From positions 62,001 through 126,000 of the forward strand of contig NZ_CANLRG010000007.1 in the NCBI RefSeq assembly GCF_947493565.1: a DNA stretch of 64,000 nt. Reading direction: 5' to 3'. This document shows, piece after piece, positions 54,888-63,699 of the stretch. The DNA comes from an uncultured Lutibacter sp. (GTDB lineage: Bacteria; Bacteroidota; Bacteroidia; Flavobacteriales; Flavobacteriaceae). Under the pieces are notes generated by a model that saw nothing but the letters and a program-made list of their open reading frames with translations, was not told the origin of the DNA and did no database searches. The translations under genes were made by a program, and so were the position numbers. Each line of letters starts with the position of its first letter. Positions within the stretch are counted from its first letter, which is position 1.

Positions 54888-57743
54888 TTAATGTGCTTCT
54901 AGCCAGTTTTTCCCTTCTCCTAAGTCAACTGTTAATGGAACTTCAAATTTAAATGCATTTTCCATTTTTTGTTTAATTATTGGTTTTAAGGTTTCTAGTT
55001 CATCTATATGCATATCAAAAACCAATTCATCATGAACTTGTAATAACATTTTAGTTTTATAATTACCTTCATTTAAAAATTGATAAATACCAATCATTGC
55101 TAATTTAATAATATCAGCAGCACTTCCTTGAATTGGTGCATTCACTGCATTTCGTTCGTCAGCAGAACGTACAATAGCATTTTGAGAATTGATATTTTTA
55201 AGATAACGTCTTCTATTTAAAATAGTTTCAACATAGCCATTTTTACGTGCAATAGCTACCTGATTGGCAATAAATTGTTTAAGTTTTGGAAATGTTTTAT
55301 AGTAGTTATCTATAAGCTCTTTGGCTTCAGTTCTAGATTTATTGAGTTGTTGAGCCAATGTAAATGCACCTTGACCATAAATAATTCCAAAATTAACTGC
55401 TTTAGCATCTCCACGTTGCGTTCTAGTAACTTCACTTAAAGGAACACCAAAAACTTTTGCAGCTGTTGCAGCATGAATATCTTCTCCGCGTTTAAAGGAT
55501 TCAATCATACTTTCATCTCCGCTTAAAGCTGCTATAATTCTAAGTTCAATTTGCGAATAATCAGCGGCAACTAATAGGTAATTTTTATCTCTTGGAACAA
55601 ATGCTTTTCTAACTTGTCGACCTCTTTCTGTTCTAATAGGAATGTTTTGAAGGTTAGGGTTGTTAGAACTCAATCTACCAGTAGCAGCTACGGCCTGGCT
55701 ATACGTTGTATGGATTCTACCTGTTTTAGGATTTACTTCATTAGGTAAGGCGTCAACATAAGTATTTTTAAGCTTTACCAATCCACGCCATTCTAAAATT
55801 TCTTTTACTATTTTATGTTTTGGAGCTAATTTAGAAAGTATTTCTTCACCTGTAGCATATTGTCCTGTTTTGGTTTTTTTTGGTTTAGCTACTAATTTTA
55901 AGTGATCAAATAATACATCTCCTAATTGTTTAGGGGAGGCTAAATTAAATTCAATGTTAGCTTCTTTATAAATAGTTTTTTCTAATGTTAGAATATCTTC
56001 TGTTAATTTTTCAGATAAAGAATTTAAAAAAACGTCATCCATTTTAATGCCTTCTAATTCCATACCTGCCAATACACGAACTAAAGGAATTTCAATTTCA
56101 TTAAATAATTTAGTGAGATTGTATTTTTCCAACTCTGTTTCAAAAAAGTTCTTTAGTTGAAAAATTATATCAGCTATTTCACCAATATATTCAGCTTGTT
56201 CTTTTAAATCAATTTCTCTAATTGAAAGTTGGTTTTTACCTTTTTTACCAATAAAGGTTTCTAAGGCAAGCGGTTTGTAATTTAAATAAGTTTCTGAAAG
56301 AACTAAAAAATCATGACGCATATCTGGGTTCAGCAAATAATGTGCTAACATGGTGTCAAATAGTTTGCCTTTTAAGTGGATATTAAAATTGTTTAGAACT
56401 TTTATATTGAATTTTATATCCTGACCAATTTTTTCAATTTTAGTAGTTTCAAAAAATGGACGAAATTCTTCTAATATAGATTTAGCTTCTGTAATATTTT
56501 GAGGTAAAACTACATAATAGCCTTTCCCTTTTTCATACGAAAATGATAATCCAACTAATGCTGCTTCAAAGCAATTTTCTCCTATAGTTTCTATATGAAA
56601 GCTTACGGACTTTTGTAAAAGTATTTTTTCAAGGAGTAGTTTTCTTGCTAATTTTGAATTTACATATTGATAAAAATGATTGGTGTTTTCGGTGCTTTTG
56701 TAAGTAGATGTAAAAGTTTCCTTTTCTGAATCTTCAGAAGCGTTTGAAAATAAGTCAAATTGTTGTGAAGTTGCAATTGGTGCTTTTGTTGTGGTAGATT
56801 TAGCTTCTTTTTGAGATTTATTATCACTTGCGGAATTAACAGATGCATAGGAGTTTTCAACATTAAAAATTTTGTTAAAACTATCAGCAATTCTTCTAAA
56901 TTCTAACTCTTGTAAAACTTCATTAACTTTGGCAAAATCTGGATGATTTAACTCAAAATTTTCTTCATGAAATTCAACGGGACAATCTAACATAATAGTC
57001 GCAAGTTGTTTTGATAGCAATCCTAAATCTTTATTAGCCTCTACTTTTTCCTTCATTTTACCTTTAAGCTCGTGAGTGTTGGCTAAAAGGTTTTCCATAC
57101 TACCGTATTGTTTAAGAAACTTTTTGGCAGTTTTTTCACCAACACCGGGTAATCCAGGGATGTTATCAATAGAATCTCCCATCATTCCTAAAAAATCGAT
57201 TACTTGTTCTGGGCGCTCTACTTCAAATTTTTTCTGAACTTCAGGAATTCCCCATATTTCAATGCCATTTCCCATACGAGAAGGTTTGTACATAAATATA
57301 TTTTCTGAAACCAATTGGGCAAAATCTTTATCAGGTGTTACCATAAAGGTTTGATAGCCAGATTTTTCAGCTTGTTTAGATAAGGTTCCTATTAAATCAT
57401 CAGCTTCAAAACCTTCTTTTTCAATAATAGGAATATGCATTGCTTTTAATAACTTTTTGATATAGGGAACAGCAATTTTTATAGCCTCTGGTGTTTCTTG
57501 TCGATTAGATTTGTATTCAGGAAAAGCTTCATTTCTAGCGTCAGAACCTCCTTTGTCAAAGGCTACGGCTAAATGGTCAGGTTTTTCTCTTTTAATGACA
57601 TCTAACAAAGAATTTGTAAACCCTAAAATGGCAGAAGTATCCATACCTTTCGAATTTATTCTTGGATTCTTTATTAAAGCATAATAACCACGAAATATTA
57701 ATGCATAGGCATCTAAAAGAAAAAGACGTTTTTGTGTAGACAT
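54888..57743 (-). CDS. polA: DNA polymerase I, proofreading site degenerate
   Basis: Fills gaps and removes RNA primers. The 951 residues have the 5'-nuclease domain (1-290; FLLDAYALIFRGYYAL, GFEADDLIGTL), a linker of about 80 low-complexity residues, a 3'-5' exonuclease-like domain (about 365-545), and the polymerase with motif A (DYSQIELRIIA), motif B (RGDAKAVNFGIIYG) and motif C (VHDELVF). The exonuclease domain has lost most metal ligands: the Asp of DXE is His383 (HIE), the Asp of motif II is Asn446 (KFN) and the Asp of YXXXD is Ile523 (YIGEI). So it is probably proofreading-deficient. The 5'-nuclease and polymerase sites look intact. Confidence 0.95.
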   Translation of the reverse strand: MSTQKRLFLLDAYALIFRGYYALIKNPRINSKGMDTSAILGFTNSLLDVIKREKPDHLAVAFDKGGSDARNEAFPEYKSNRQETPEAIKIAVPYIKKLLKAMHIPIIEKEGFEADDLIGTLSKQAEKSGYQTFMVTPDKDFAQLVSENIFMYKPSRMGNGIEIWGIPEVQKKFEVERPEQVIDFLGMMGDSIDNIPGLPGVGEKTAKKFLKQYGSMENLLANTHELKGKMKEKVEANKDLGLLSKQLATIMLDCPVEFHEENFELNHPDFAKVNEVLQELEFRRIADSFNKIFNVENSYASVNSASDNKSQKEAKSTTTKAPIATSQQFDLFSNASEDSEKETFTSTYKSTENTNHFYQYVNSKLARKLLLEKILLQKSVSFHIETIGENCFEAALVGLSFSYEKGKGYYVVLPQNITEAKSILEEFRPFFETTKIEKIGQDIKFNIKVLNNFNIHLKGKLFDTMLAHYLLNPDMRHDFLVLSETYLNYKPLALETFIGKKGKNQLSIREIDLKEQAEYIGEIADIIFQLKNFFETELEKYNLTKLFNEIEIPLVRVLAGMELEGIKMDDVFLNSLSEKLTEDILTLEKTIYKEANIEFNLASPKQLGDVLFDHLKLVAKPKKTKTGQYATGEEILSKLAPKHKIVKEILEWRGLVKLKNTYVDALPNEVNPKTGRIHTTYSQAVAATGRLSSNNPNLQNIPIRTERGRQVRKAFVPRDKNYLLVAADYSQIELRIIAALSGDESMIESFKRGEDIHAATAAKVFGVPLSEVTRTQRGDAKAVNFGIIYGQGAFTLAQQLNKSRTEAKELIDNYYKTFPKLKQFIANQVAIARKNGYVETILNRRRYLKNINSQNAIVRSADERNAVNAPIQGSAADIIKLAMIGIYQFLNEGNYKTKMLLQVHDELVFDMHIDELETLKPIIKQKMENAFKFEVPLTVDLGEGKNWLEAH

Positions 57744-57871
57744 TTGTAAAAATTATTGAGTTCTTTATATTGGAGTAAAAGTACTAAAATGAATTTTAAC
57801 AAATCATTAATTTGCTTAATTAACAGTTTTTAGGCTTATAATGTATATTTACCAAAAAAGAAGATTATTTT

Positions 57872-59083
57872 ATGATTAGATGGATTATTTTTATTGTTTT
57901 TGTATTGTTTATTGATTTTTATGCATTTCAAAGCGTAAAAACCATTACCAAAAACAAGTATATATTGCTGTTTTATTGGTTAATTTCGTTTGCGGTTTTA
58001 GGAAATGTTATTTATCAACTAACAACTTTTAATAATTCGAAAGGATTAACACAAGCTGTGATGTTAGCTTTTGGCTTGGTAATTTTATCAATTACCCCAA
58101 AAATACTGGCAATTGTTGTGTTATTTAGTGAAGATATTTTTAGAATTGTAAAATCAGGGTTCAATTATTTTTCATCTAAACACACTGGGAATTTTTTTCC
58201 AGAAAGAAGAGAAGCTGTTAGTAAAATTGCTTTAGGAATTGCAGCCATTCCATTTAGTTCAGTTTTGTATGGGATGGTTAAAGGAAAATATAATTATCAA
58301 GTTATAAAGCACACGTTATATTTTGATGATTTACCAGTTGCTTTTGATGGTTATAAACTCACACATATTTCAGATATACATAGTGGTAGCTTTGATAATG
58401 AATCAAAAATTGACTATGGAATTAATTTAATAAATGAACAAAACTCTGATGTAATTTTATTTACGGGTGATTTGGTTAATAACACTGCAGATGAAATGGA
58501 TCCTTGGATTTCAAATTTTAGCAAATTAAAAGCAAAAGACGGTAAGTATTCAGTTTTAGGGAATCATGATTATGGAGAATATGTGCGTTTTAAAACCCCG
58601 CAAGAAAAAGAAGAAAATTTTAAAGCTATAAAAGATATTCATCCAAAAATTGGATTTAACTTATTGTTAAATGATAGTGTTTATTTAGAAAAAGAAATTG
58701 ATAAAATTGCCTTAATTGGAGTTGAAAACTGGGGAACTCGATTTAAAAAAGCGGGAGATTTAAATTTAGCTTCATTAAAAGTAAAAAAAGAAGACTTTAA
58801 AATTTTATTAAGCCACGACCCATCTCACTGGAATACAGAAGTGAAAAACCATGATACAAAGTACCACTTGACATTAAGTGGCCATACCCATGGAATGCAG
58901 TTTGGAATTGAAATACCAGGAATTAAGTGGAGTCCGGTACAATATGTGTATAAACAATGGGCAGGCATTTATAAAGGGTATGGAAAGTATCTAAATGTTA
59001 ATCGCGGTTTTGGATTTTTAGCTTTTCCTGGAAGAGTTGGAATTTGGCCAGAAATTACAGTAATTACACTGAAAAAGAAATAG
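57872..59083 (+). CDS. Membrane-anchored metallophosphoesterase, YkuE/YaeI type
   Basis: 403 residues: four N-terminal membrane helices (about 1-110) and a calcineurin-like phosphoesterase domain with HISDIHSGSF, FTGDLVNN, LGNHDYGEY, LSHDPSHW and LSGHTHGMQFG, which together supply all binuclear metal ligands. Members act on UDP-diacylglucosamine or other nucleotide-lipids in some species, but the activity here is not known. A near-consensus -7 (TATATTTA) is at 57843-57850. Confidence 0.88.
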   Translation: MIRWIIFIVFVLFIDFYAFQSVKTITKNKYILLFYWLISFAVLGNVIYQLTTFNNSKGLTQAVMLAFGLVILSITPKILAIVVLFSEDIFRIVKSGFNYFSSKHTGNFFPERREAVSKIALGIAAIPFSSVLYGMVKGKYNYQVIKHTLYFDDLPVAFDGYKLTHISDIHSGSFDNESKIDYGINLINEQNSDVILFTGDLVNNTADEMDPWISNFSKLKAKDGKYSVLGNHDYGEYVRFKTPQEKEENFKAIKDIHPKIGFNLLLNDSVYLEKEIDKIALIGVENWGTRFKKAGDLNLASLKVKKEDFKILLSHDPSHWNTEVKNHDTKYHLTLSGHTHGMQFGIEIPGIKWSPVQYVYKQWAGIYKGYGKYLNVNRGFGFLAFPGRVGIWPEITVITLKKK

Positions 59084-59108
59084 ATATCCTTTTTTTAATT
59101 TAAAATGT

Positions 59109-59116
59109 TACATTTG
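59109..59116 (+). promoter_or_regulatory. -7 element of the thioredoxin-fold gene
   Basis: TACATTTG, 54 bp upstream of the ATG at 59171. Confidence 0.5.
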
Positions 59117-59170
59117 TATAGTTACAAATTGTTATTTTTTGAGGTTTTGTTCAAAAAAATATAAAAGAAT

Positions 59171-59470
59171 ATGGCAAAATTTGGAGAATTAATTAGCTCA
59201 GATATCCCTGTTTTAATAGATTTTTATGTAGAATGGGAAGAAGAAAATTCCGATGATTTTCACAGTGTGCTTCGTGATGTTGCAGCTGCTTTAGGTGATA
59301 AAGCAAAGGTGATTAAAATAGATATTGAAAAAAACGAAGTATTGGCTAATGCTTTAAGAATAAAAGGGAATCCTACATTTATAATTTATAAAGATGGTGA
59401 AATGAAATGGCGTCAATCAGGTACTCAAGACGCTAATACACTTATAAATTTGGTGCAACAATACGTATAG
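59171..59470 (+). CDS. Thioredoxin-fold protein lacking the CXXC active site
   Basis: A 99-residue single-domain protein. The fold is clear: IPVLIDFYVEW at the second strand, VLRDVAAALGDKAKVIKIDIEKNEVLA, and the cis-Pro loop RIKGNPTFIIYKDGE, close to thioredoxin (about 105). But where WCGPC should follow the strand, the sequence is WEEENSDDF, with no Cys at all in the protein. It cannot act as a thiol-disulphide reductase. Similar CXXC-less thioredoxins are widespread in Flavobacteriaceae as I recall, so this is probably a clade-wide derived form with a binding or chaperone role. Confidence 0.82.
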   Translation: MAKFGELISSDIPVLIDFYVEWEEENSDDFHSVLRDVAAALGDKAKVIKIDIEKNEVLANALRIKGNPTFIIYKDGEMKWRQSGTQDANTLINLVQQYV

Positions 59471-59495
59471 TTTTAAGTTATTTTCTTAAAACTAT
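59467..59495. terminator. Terminator inside the 3' ends of two convergent genes
   Basis: ATAGTTTTAAG (59467-59477) and CTTAAAACTAT (59485-59495) overlap the stop codon of the thioredoxin-fold gene and the last codons of the deacetylase gene. Confidence 0.65.
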
Positions 59496-60099
59496 AACCT
59501 TTGTGCGAGTAGTATTCCAAAATTTTAGGCAATACATAATATAGTTTTTCTTTAGCTTTTAAGCTGTCGTGAAAAACTATAATACTTCCATTTTCAGTAT
59601 TTCTAACCACATTTTCTAAACATTTTTCAGGGCTAATTTTTAAATCAAAATCGGCACTTAACACATCCCACATAATTATTTTGTAACCTTGTTTTCTTAG
59701 TTTTTTTGATTGCGATAAACTTAATTTCCCATAAGGAGGTCTGAAAAGTTTAGAGGTATTATTAATAAAATTAGTTGTTTTTAAACAATCATCAATATAT
59801 GCATAAGTAGTAGTTTTCCAACCATTTAAATGATTGAATGTGTGATTACCAATAGAATGCTTTGCTTCAATAATTTTTTGATAAATTTCTGTGTTTTCTT
59901 GAATGTTTTTGCCTATGCAAAAAAAAGTAGCCTCTGCATTGTATTTAGCCAATTCTTTTAAAACCCAAGTAGTTATTTCTGGGGTAGGACCATCATCAAA
60001 TGTTAGGTAAATAACTTTATTTTTTCTAGAAAAACTCCAAGCCCAATTATTGAAAAATAATTTAAGAAAACTTGGAGTTTTAATAAAATATGGTTTCAT
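59473..60099 (-). CDS. Polysaccharide deacetylase (NodB domain)
   Basis: A 208-residue single NodB homology domain with the family blocks: LTFDDGPTPEITTWVL (catalytic base and metal Asp), GNHTFNHL (two metal His), RPPYGKLS, WDVLSADFD and VVFHDS at the C-terminus. There is no signal or membrane helix, though the N-terminus (PSFLKLFFNNWAWSF) is hydrophobic. Acts on N-acetylated sugars such as peptidoglycan or chitin-type oligomers. It follows the DUF2723 gene by 9 bp and is probably in its operon. Confidence 0.88.
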   Translation of the reverse strand: MKPYFIKTPSFLKLFFNNWAWSFSRKNKVIYLTFDDGPTPEITTWVLKELAKYNAEATFFCIGKNIQENTEIYQKIIEAKHSIGNHTFNHLNGWKTTTYAYIDDCLKTTNFINNTSKLFRPPYGKLSLSQSKKLRKQGYKIIMWDVLSADFDLKISPEKCLENVVRNTENGSIIVFHDSLKAKEKLYYVLPKILEYYSHKGYSFKKIT

Positions 60100-60108
60100 A
60101 TTTTTGAA

Positions 60109-63100
60109 TTATTCGTCTTCAATTAAAAAATCAAATAATTTTAAATAGCTAACATATTCTTCTTTCATTGCTGTAGAAAATTCTTCTTCATCATAACGAA
60201 TGGTAGTTCTTACAATTTGATCGTACATTCTTAAGCTACGTTCAATTTCATCAAAAACGCCTTCAATATTATTAGGGTCAAACTGACTGTAATAGGTTAG
60301 TTGTTCTTGTAAAACAGTATTTAATTCAGCAGTTAATTTACGTGCTTTCTCAGTTTTTTCTAGCATATAATATAAATCTACATATGAAATTAACATGCTG
60401 TAATGGCCAAATTTGTGAACAGGCATTTTTTCTAACGAAATATCAATTATTTCTGCTGCTTTATCTAACTGATTTTCTTCAATTAATTTTCGAGCCAAGC
60501 GCTCCATGTTATTTCTATAGGTAACGGAGTTTTTACGTGTTTCAGGATCTAAGTAAATATTGTCGTCGGTGATATTTCTCCAATCCCAATTTTTAACATT
60601 TTCATACATTATGTCTGTGTTAATTCTTCCCATTTCAAAGAAATTTCCTTCATCGGGTGTTAAAATTGGCACAAACTTATAAGTCATACCATCCAACTGT
60701 AAATAATCTTTTAGCCAAATATATTCTTCATCAGCTTGAGCACCACCTGTAAAATAGATTGCTTGTTTCCAATTGTTGTTAGCTAAAATATCTAACATTA
60801 AAATTCTGTTTTTAGTAAGCGCACCATTAAATTCAATATCAATATAAGGAACAATTAAATCGGCATCTTTTTGGGCAACAATACCATTTTTTAGCACCGC
60901 ATTTTTATCAACTGGAATTCTAATTTTATTTGTTGGAAGTACTTTTTCAAAAATTCCATCATCATCTAAATCGTATTTAGTTACGTCATTATCGCTCTCA
61001 ATCCATTTCATAAAATAATCAATATCTACAACAGAATCTTTAAACTGAGGGAATAATTCTTCAAAATAATAAGCTACATCTAGAGTTCCCCATTTGTATT
61101 TGTCATGGGTTAATTGTGATGGAATAGGAGGCGCTTTATATGTTTTACGCTTCATTTGATCAATATACCAGTCGGTTTGAAAAAGACTGGTGTTAATCAA
61201 TTTAAGATCGGTTCTATAATTTTCCACTTCTTGCATATACCATAAAGGGAAGGTATCATTATCACCAATAGTAAATAAAATGGCATTTTCATCACAAGAA
61301 TCTAAATAAGCTTTTGCATTTAAATGTGATGTGTATCTGTTAGATCTATCATGGTCATCCCAATTTTCTGAAGCCATTAGGGTAGGTACAGCAAGTAAAG
61401 AAATTAATGAAACTGCAATGGCAACTGAATTTTTATTGGCGTAATTTTTTAGTTTGTCGTAAAGAGCATATACTCCAAATCCAATCCAAATAGCAAAAAT
61501 ATAAAATGAACCAACTACGGCATAATCTCTTTCTCGAGGTTCAAATGGTTTTGGATTGGTGTAAAAAATAATTGCTAAACCAGTGAAAGCAAAAAATAGG
61601 AATAAGGTGTAAAAGTCGTTTTTATCCTTTTTTAAATGAAAAAAGAATCCTATTAAACCTAAAATTAGAGGTAAAAAATAGTAGGTGTTTCTACCTTTGT
61701 TGTTTTTTACATCTGAAGGTAAATTGGTTTGAGGGCCTAAATGCCATTCATCAATAAATTTAACGCCACTTAACCAATTCCCATTTTGTAGGTCTAATTG
61801 TCCTTGTTCATCATTTTGTCTTCCTACAAAATTCCACATAAAATATCTTCCATACATGTATCCAAATTGAAAATCAACCATAAATTTGATGTTTTCAATA
61901 AAAGTTGGTCTTCTTTTGCTTGCTTGTGGAATTCCAGCAATAGCCTTGTAATTTCTAATTACAGAGGCATCAGTACTTACCATTCTTGGAATAAATCCTT
62001 TGTGTTTACTGCTCCAATTAGGGAGTGCATCTTTATAATGATTAACAATCACATACTTTCCAGTTTTTTCATCTTTTTCATATTTTGGCTTATCATCTTT
62101 GGTTGGATTGCTTTTATCTGATTCTCTATTATAGATCAAAGAATAATAAGTGTCGTAAAATACATTGGCATCGCCGTATTGTTCACGGTCATAATAAGCT
62201 AATAACTCACGTGCACTAGATGGATTGTTTTCATTAATGGTAGTGTTAGCATTGGCTCTAATAGGTAACATAAGCCAGGATGAGAAACCAATCATAATAA
62301 ATAATACAGAAAGTATAATTGTATTAGCGTTTACCAATTGTTTTTTATGAGTGTAGTTAATTCCATAGTAAAATGCTGCAATTAATACAATTCCAGCGAT
62401 AATACTTCCTGAATTAAATGGCAGCCCAATTGAATTCACAAAAAATAATTCTAAAGCACTAAAATATTTCAAAGTATAAGGGAATAACATTTTAAAAACA
62501 AATACCAATACCATAATTGAAACAATATTTGCAATTATAAACTGCTTGGTATTTAAAGATTTATATTTTTTGAAAATGTATAAAAATACGATGGAAGGTA
62601 TTACTAATAATGAAAGTATATGAACTCCAAAAGATAACCCAACAACAAAGCTTATTAATAGCAACCATTTGTTACCTTGAGGTTGGTCTAAGACCGCTTC
62701 CCATCTTAATCCTAACCAAAATAATAAAGCCATTAAAAATGAAGACATTGCATAAACTTCACCCTCTACCGCACTAAACCAAAAACTGTCAGAAAATGTA
62801 TAGGCTAATGCCCCTACTAAACCACTACCTAATATTGCAATAAAAGAACTTTTAGATATTTCAGTTGAATTGGAAGCTTTTTTTACTAATTTTTGAGCTA
62901 AAATTGTAATAGTCCAAAATAAAAACAGGATGGTAAATGCACTGGCTAAAGCAGACATGAAATTAACCATTTTAGCTATTTCTGTAACCTCACTTGTAAA
63001 CATGGCAAAAAATGCTCCTAACATTTGAAATAAAGGAGCTCCTGGAGGATGCCCAACTTCCAGTTTTACAGCAGTTGAAATATACTCTCCACAATCCCAA

Positions 63101-63204
63101 TAACTAACGGTTGGCTCTAAAGTTAAAGTATAAGTAAGTAGTGCAATAGAAAAGGTAACCCATCCAAGAATGGTGTTCCATTTAGTAAAATTGAATGAAT
63201 TCAT
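60109..63204 (-). CDS. DUF2723 integral membrane protein
   Basis: A 1031-residue protein with about 14 N-terminal membrane helices and a long C-terminal soluble region. The N-terminal FSIALLTYTLTLEPTVSYWDCGEYISTAVKLEVGHPPGAPLFQM is the hallmark of DUF2723, a Bacteroidota family resembling protein O-mannosyltransferases and possibly linked to glycosylation of surface proteins. The soluble tail has TPR-like helices (ERLARKLIEENQLDKAAEIID, MLEKTEKARKLTAEL). It heads a minus-strand pair with the NodB gene. Confidence 0.88.
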   Translation of the reverse strand: MNSFNFTKWNTILGWVTFSIALLTYTLTLEPTVSYWDCGEYISTAVKLEVGHPPGAPLFQMLGAFFAMFTSEVTEIAKMVNFMSALASAFTILFLFWTITILAQKLVKKASNSTEISKSSFIAILGSGLVGALAYTFSDSFWFSAVEGEVYAMSSFLMALLFWLGLRWEAVLDQPQGNKWLLLISFVVGLSFGVHILSLLVIPSIVFLYIFKKYKSLNTKQFIIANIVSIMVLVFVFKMLFPYTLKYFSALELFFVNSIGLPFNSGSIIAGIVLIAAFYYGINYTHKKQLVNANTIILSVLFIMIGFSSWLMLPIRANANTTINENNPSSARELLAYYDREQYGDANVFYDTYYSLIYNRESDKSNPTKDDKPKYEKDEKTGKYVIVNHYKDALPNWSSKHKGFIPRMVSTDASVIRNYKAIAGIPQASKRRPTFIENIKFMVDFQFGYMYGRYFMWNFVGRQNDEQGQLDLQNGNWLSGVKFIDEWHLGPQTNLPSDVKNNKGRNTYYFLPLILGLIGFFFHLKKDKNDFYTLFLFFAFTGLAIIFYTNPKPFEPRERDYAVVGSFYIFAIWIGFGVYALYDKLKNYANKNSVAIAVSLISLLAVPTLMASENWDDHDRSNRYTSHLNAKAYLDSCDENAILFTIGDNDTFPLWYMQEVENYRTDLKLINTSLFQTDWYIDQMKRKTYKAPPIPSQLTHDKYKWGTLDVAYYFEELFPQFKDSVVDIDYFMKWIESDNDVTKYDLDDDGIFEKVLPTNKIRIPVDKNAVLKNGIVAQKDADLIVPYIDIEFNGALTKNRILMLDILANNNWKQAIYFTGGAQADEEYIWLKDYLQLDGMTYKFVPILTPDEGNFFEMGRINTDIMYENVKNWDWRNITDDNIYLDPETRKNSVTYRNNMERLARKLIEENQLDKAAEIIDISLEKMPVHKFGHYSMLISYVDLYYMLEKTEKARKLTAELNTVLQEQLTYYSQFDPNNIEGVFDEIERSLRMYDQIVRTTIRYDEEEFSTAMKEEYVSYLKLFDFLIEDE

Positions 63205-63355
63205 AAAAAAAAATTTATCGAGGCGAATTTAGTAAAATTAAACTTAAATATTGAAAGTAAGAACGCTATGAACTCAGAAATAACTATTAAAGTATCGTTA
63301 AAAATTTTTTCTTTAAAAAAAACTAAAAATTATTTGTTGAATTAAAACTTTGGTT

Positions 63356-63363
63356 TAAATTTG
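63356..63363 (+). promoter_or_regulatory. -7 element of tRNA-Gln
   Basis: TAAATTTG, with TTG at 63337-63339 as the -33 element; the tRNA starts 12 bp later. Confidence 0.55.
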
Positions 63364-63374
63364 CACTCGCAAAA

Positions 63375-63445
63375 TGACCCATGGTGTAATGGTAGCACTC
63401 CGGTTTTTGGTATCGTCAGTCAAGGTTCGAGTCCTTGTGGGTCAA
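63375..63445 (+). tRNA. tRNA-Gln (TTG)
   Basis: Acceptor TGACCCA/TGGGTCA, D arm GTGT/GCAC, anticodon loop TTTTGGT with anticodon TTG, T arm CAAGG-TTCGAGT-CCTTG, discriminator A; CCA not encoded. The first anticodon-stem pair is a C-T mismatch, often seen in this family. Confidence 0.92.
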
Positions 63446-63459
63446 CAAGCAAATAAAAT

Positions 63460-63496
63460 ATCCCTTTAAACATTGAGTTTAGAGGGATTTTTGTTT
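63460..63496 (+). terminator. Terminator downstream of tRNA-Gln
   Basis: ATCCCTTTAAAC (63460-63471) pairs with GTTTAGAGGGAT (63477-63488), with one G-U pair, followed by TTTTTG and a T tract. Confidence 0.7.
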
Positions 63497-63699
63497 TTTA
63501 AGTGCTTCATTAAAAAATTTAATGCATAATATTCTTTTCAGTTGGTTTATAGTTGATTAAAGTAGCTAAGTATTTCTTATTTTTAGCTAAATAATGTTTT
63601 TTTGAACTACCATTTAGAAACATAGTTTATAGATTATTTTAAAAAAACATATATAATAGTAAAAAATACATTTATTTTGTAAGAAATAATTTAAACATC

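Noticed and set aside
61798-62121. 107-residue open frame on the plus strand
   Set aside because: It lies wholly inside the DUF2723 gene on the opposite strand, has no family resemblance or signal, and the host gene is clearly coding.
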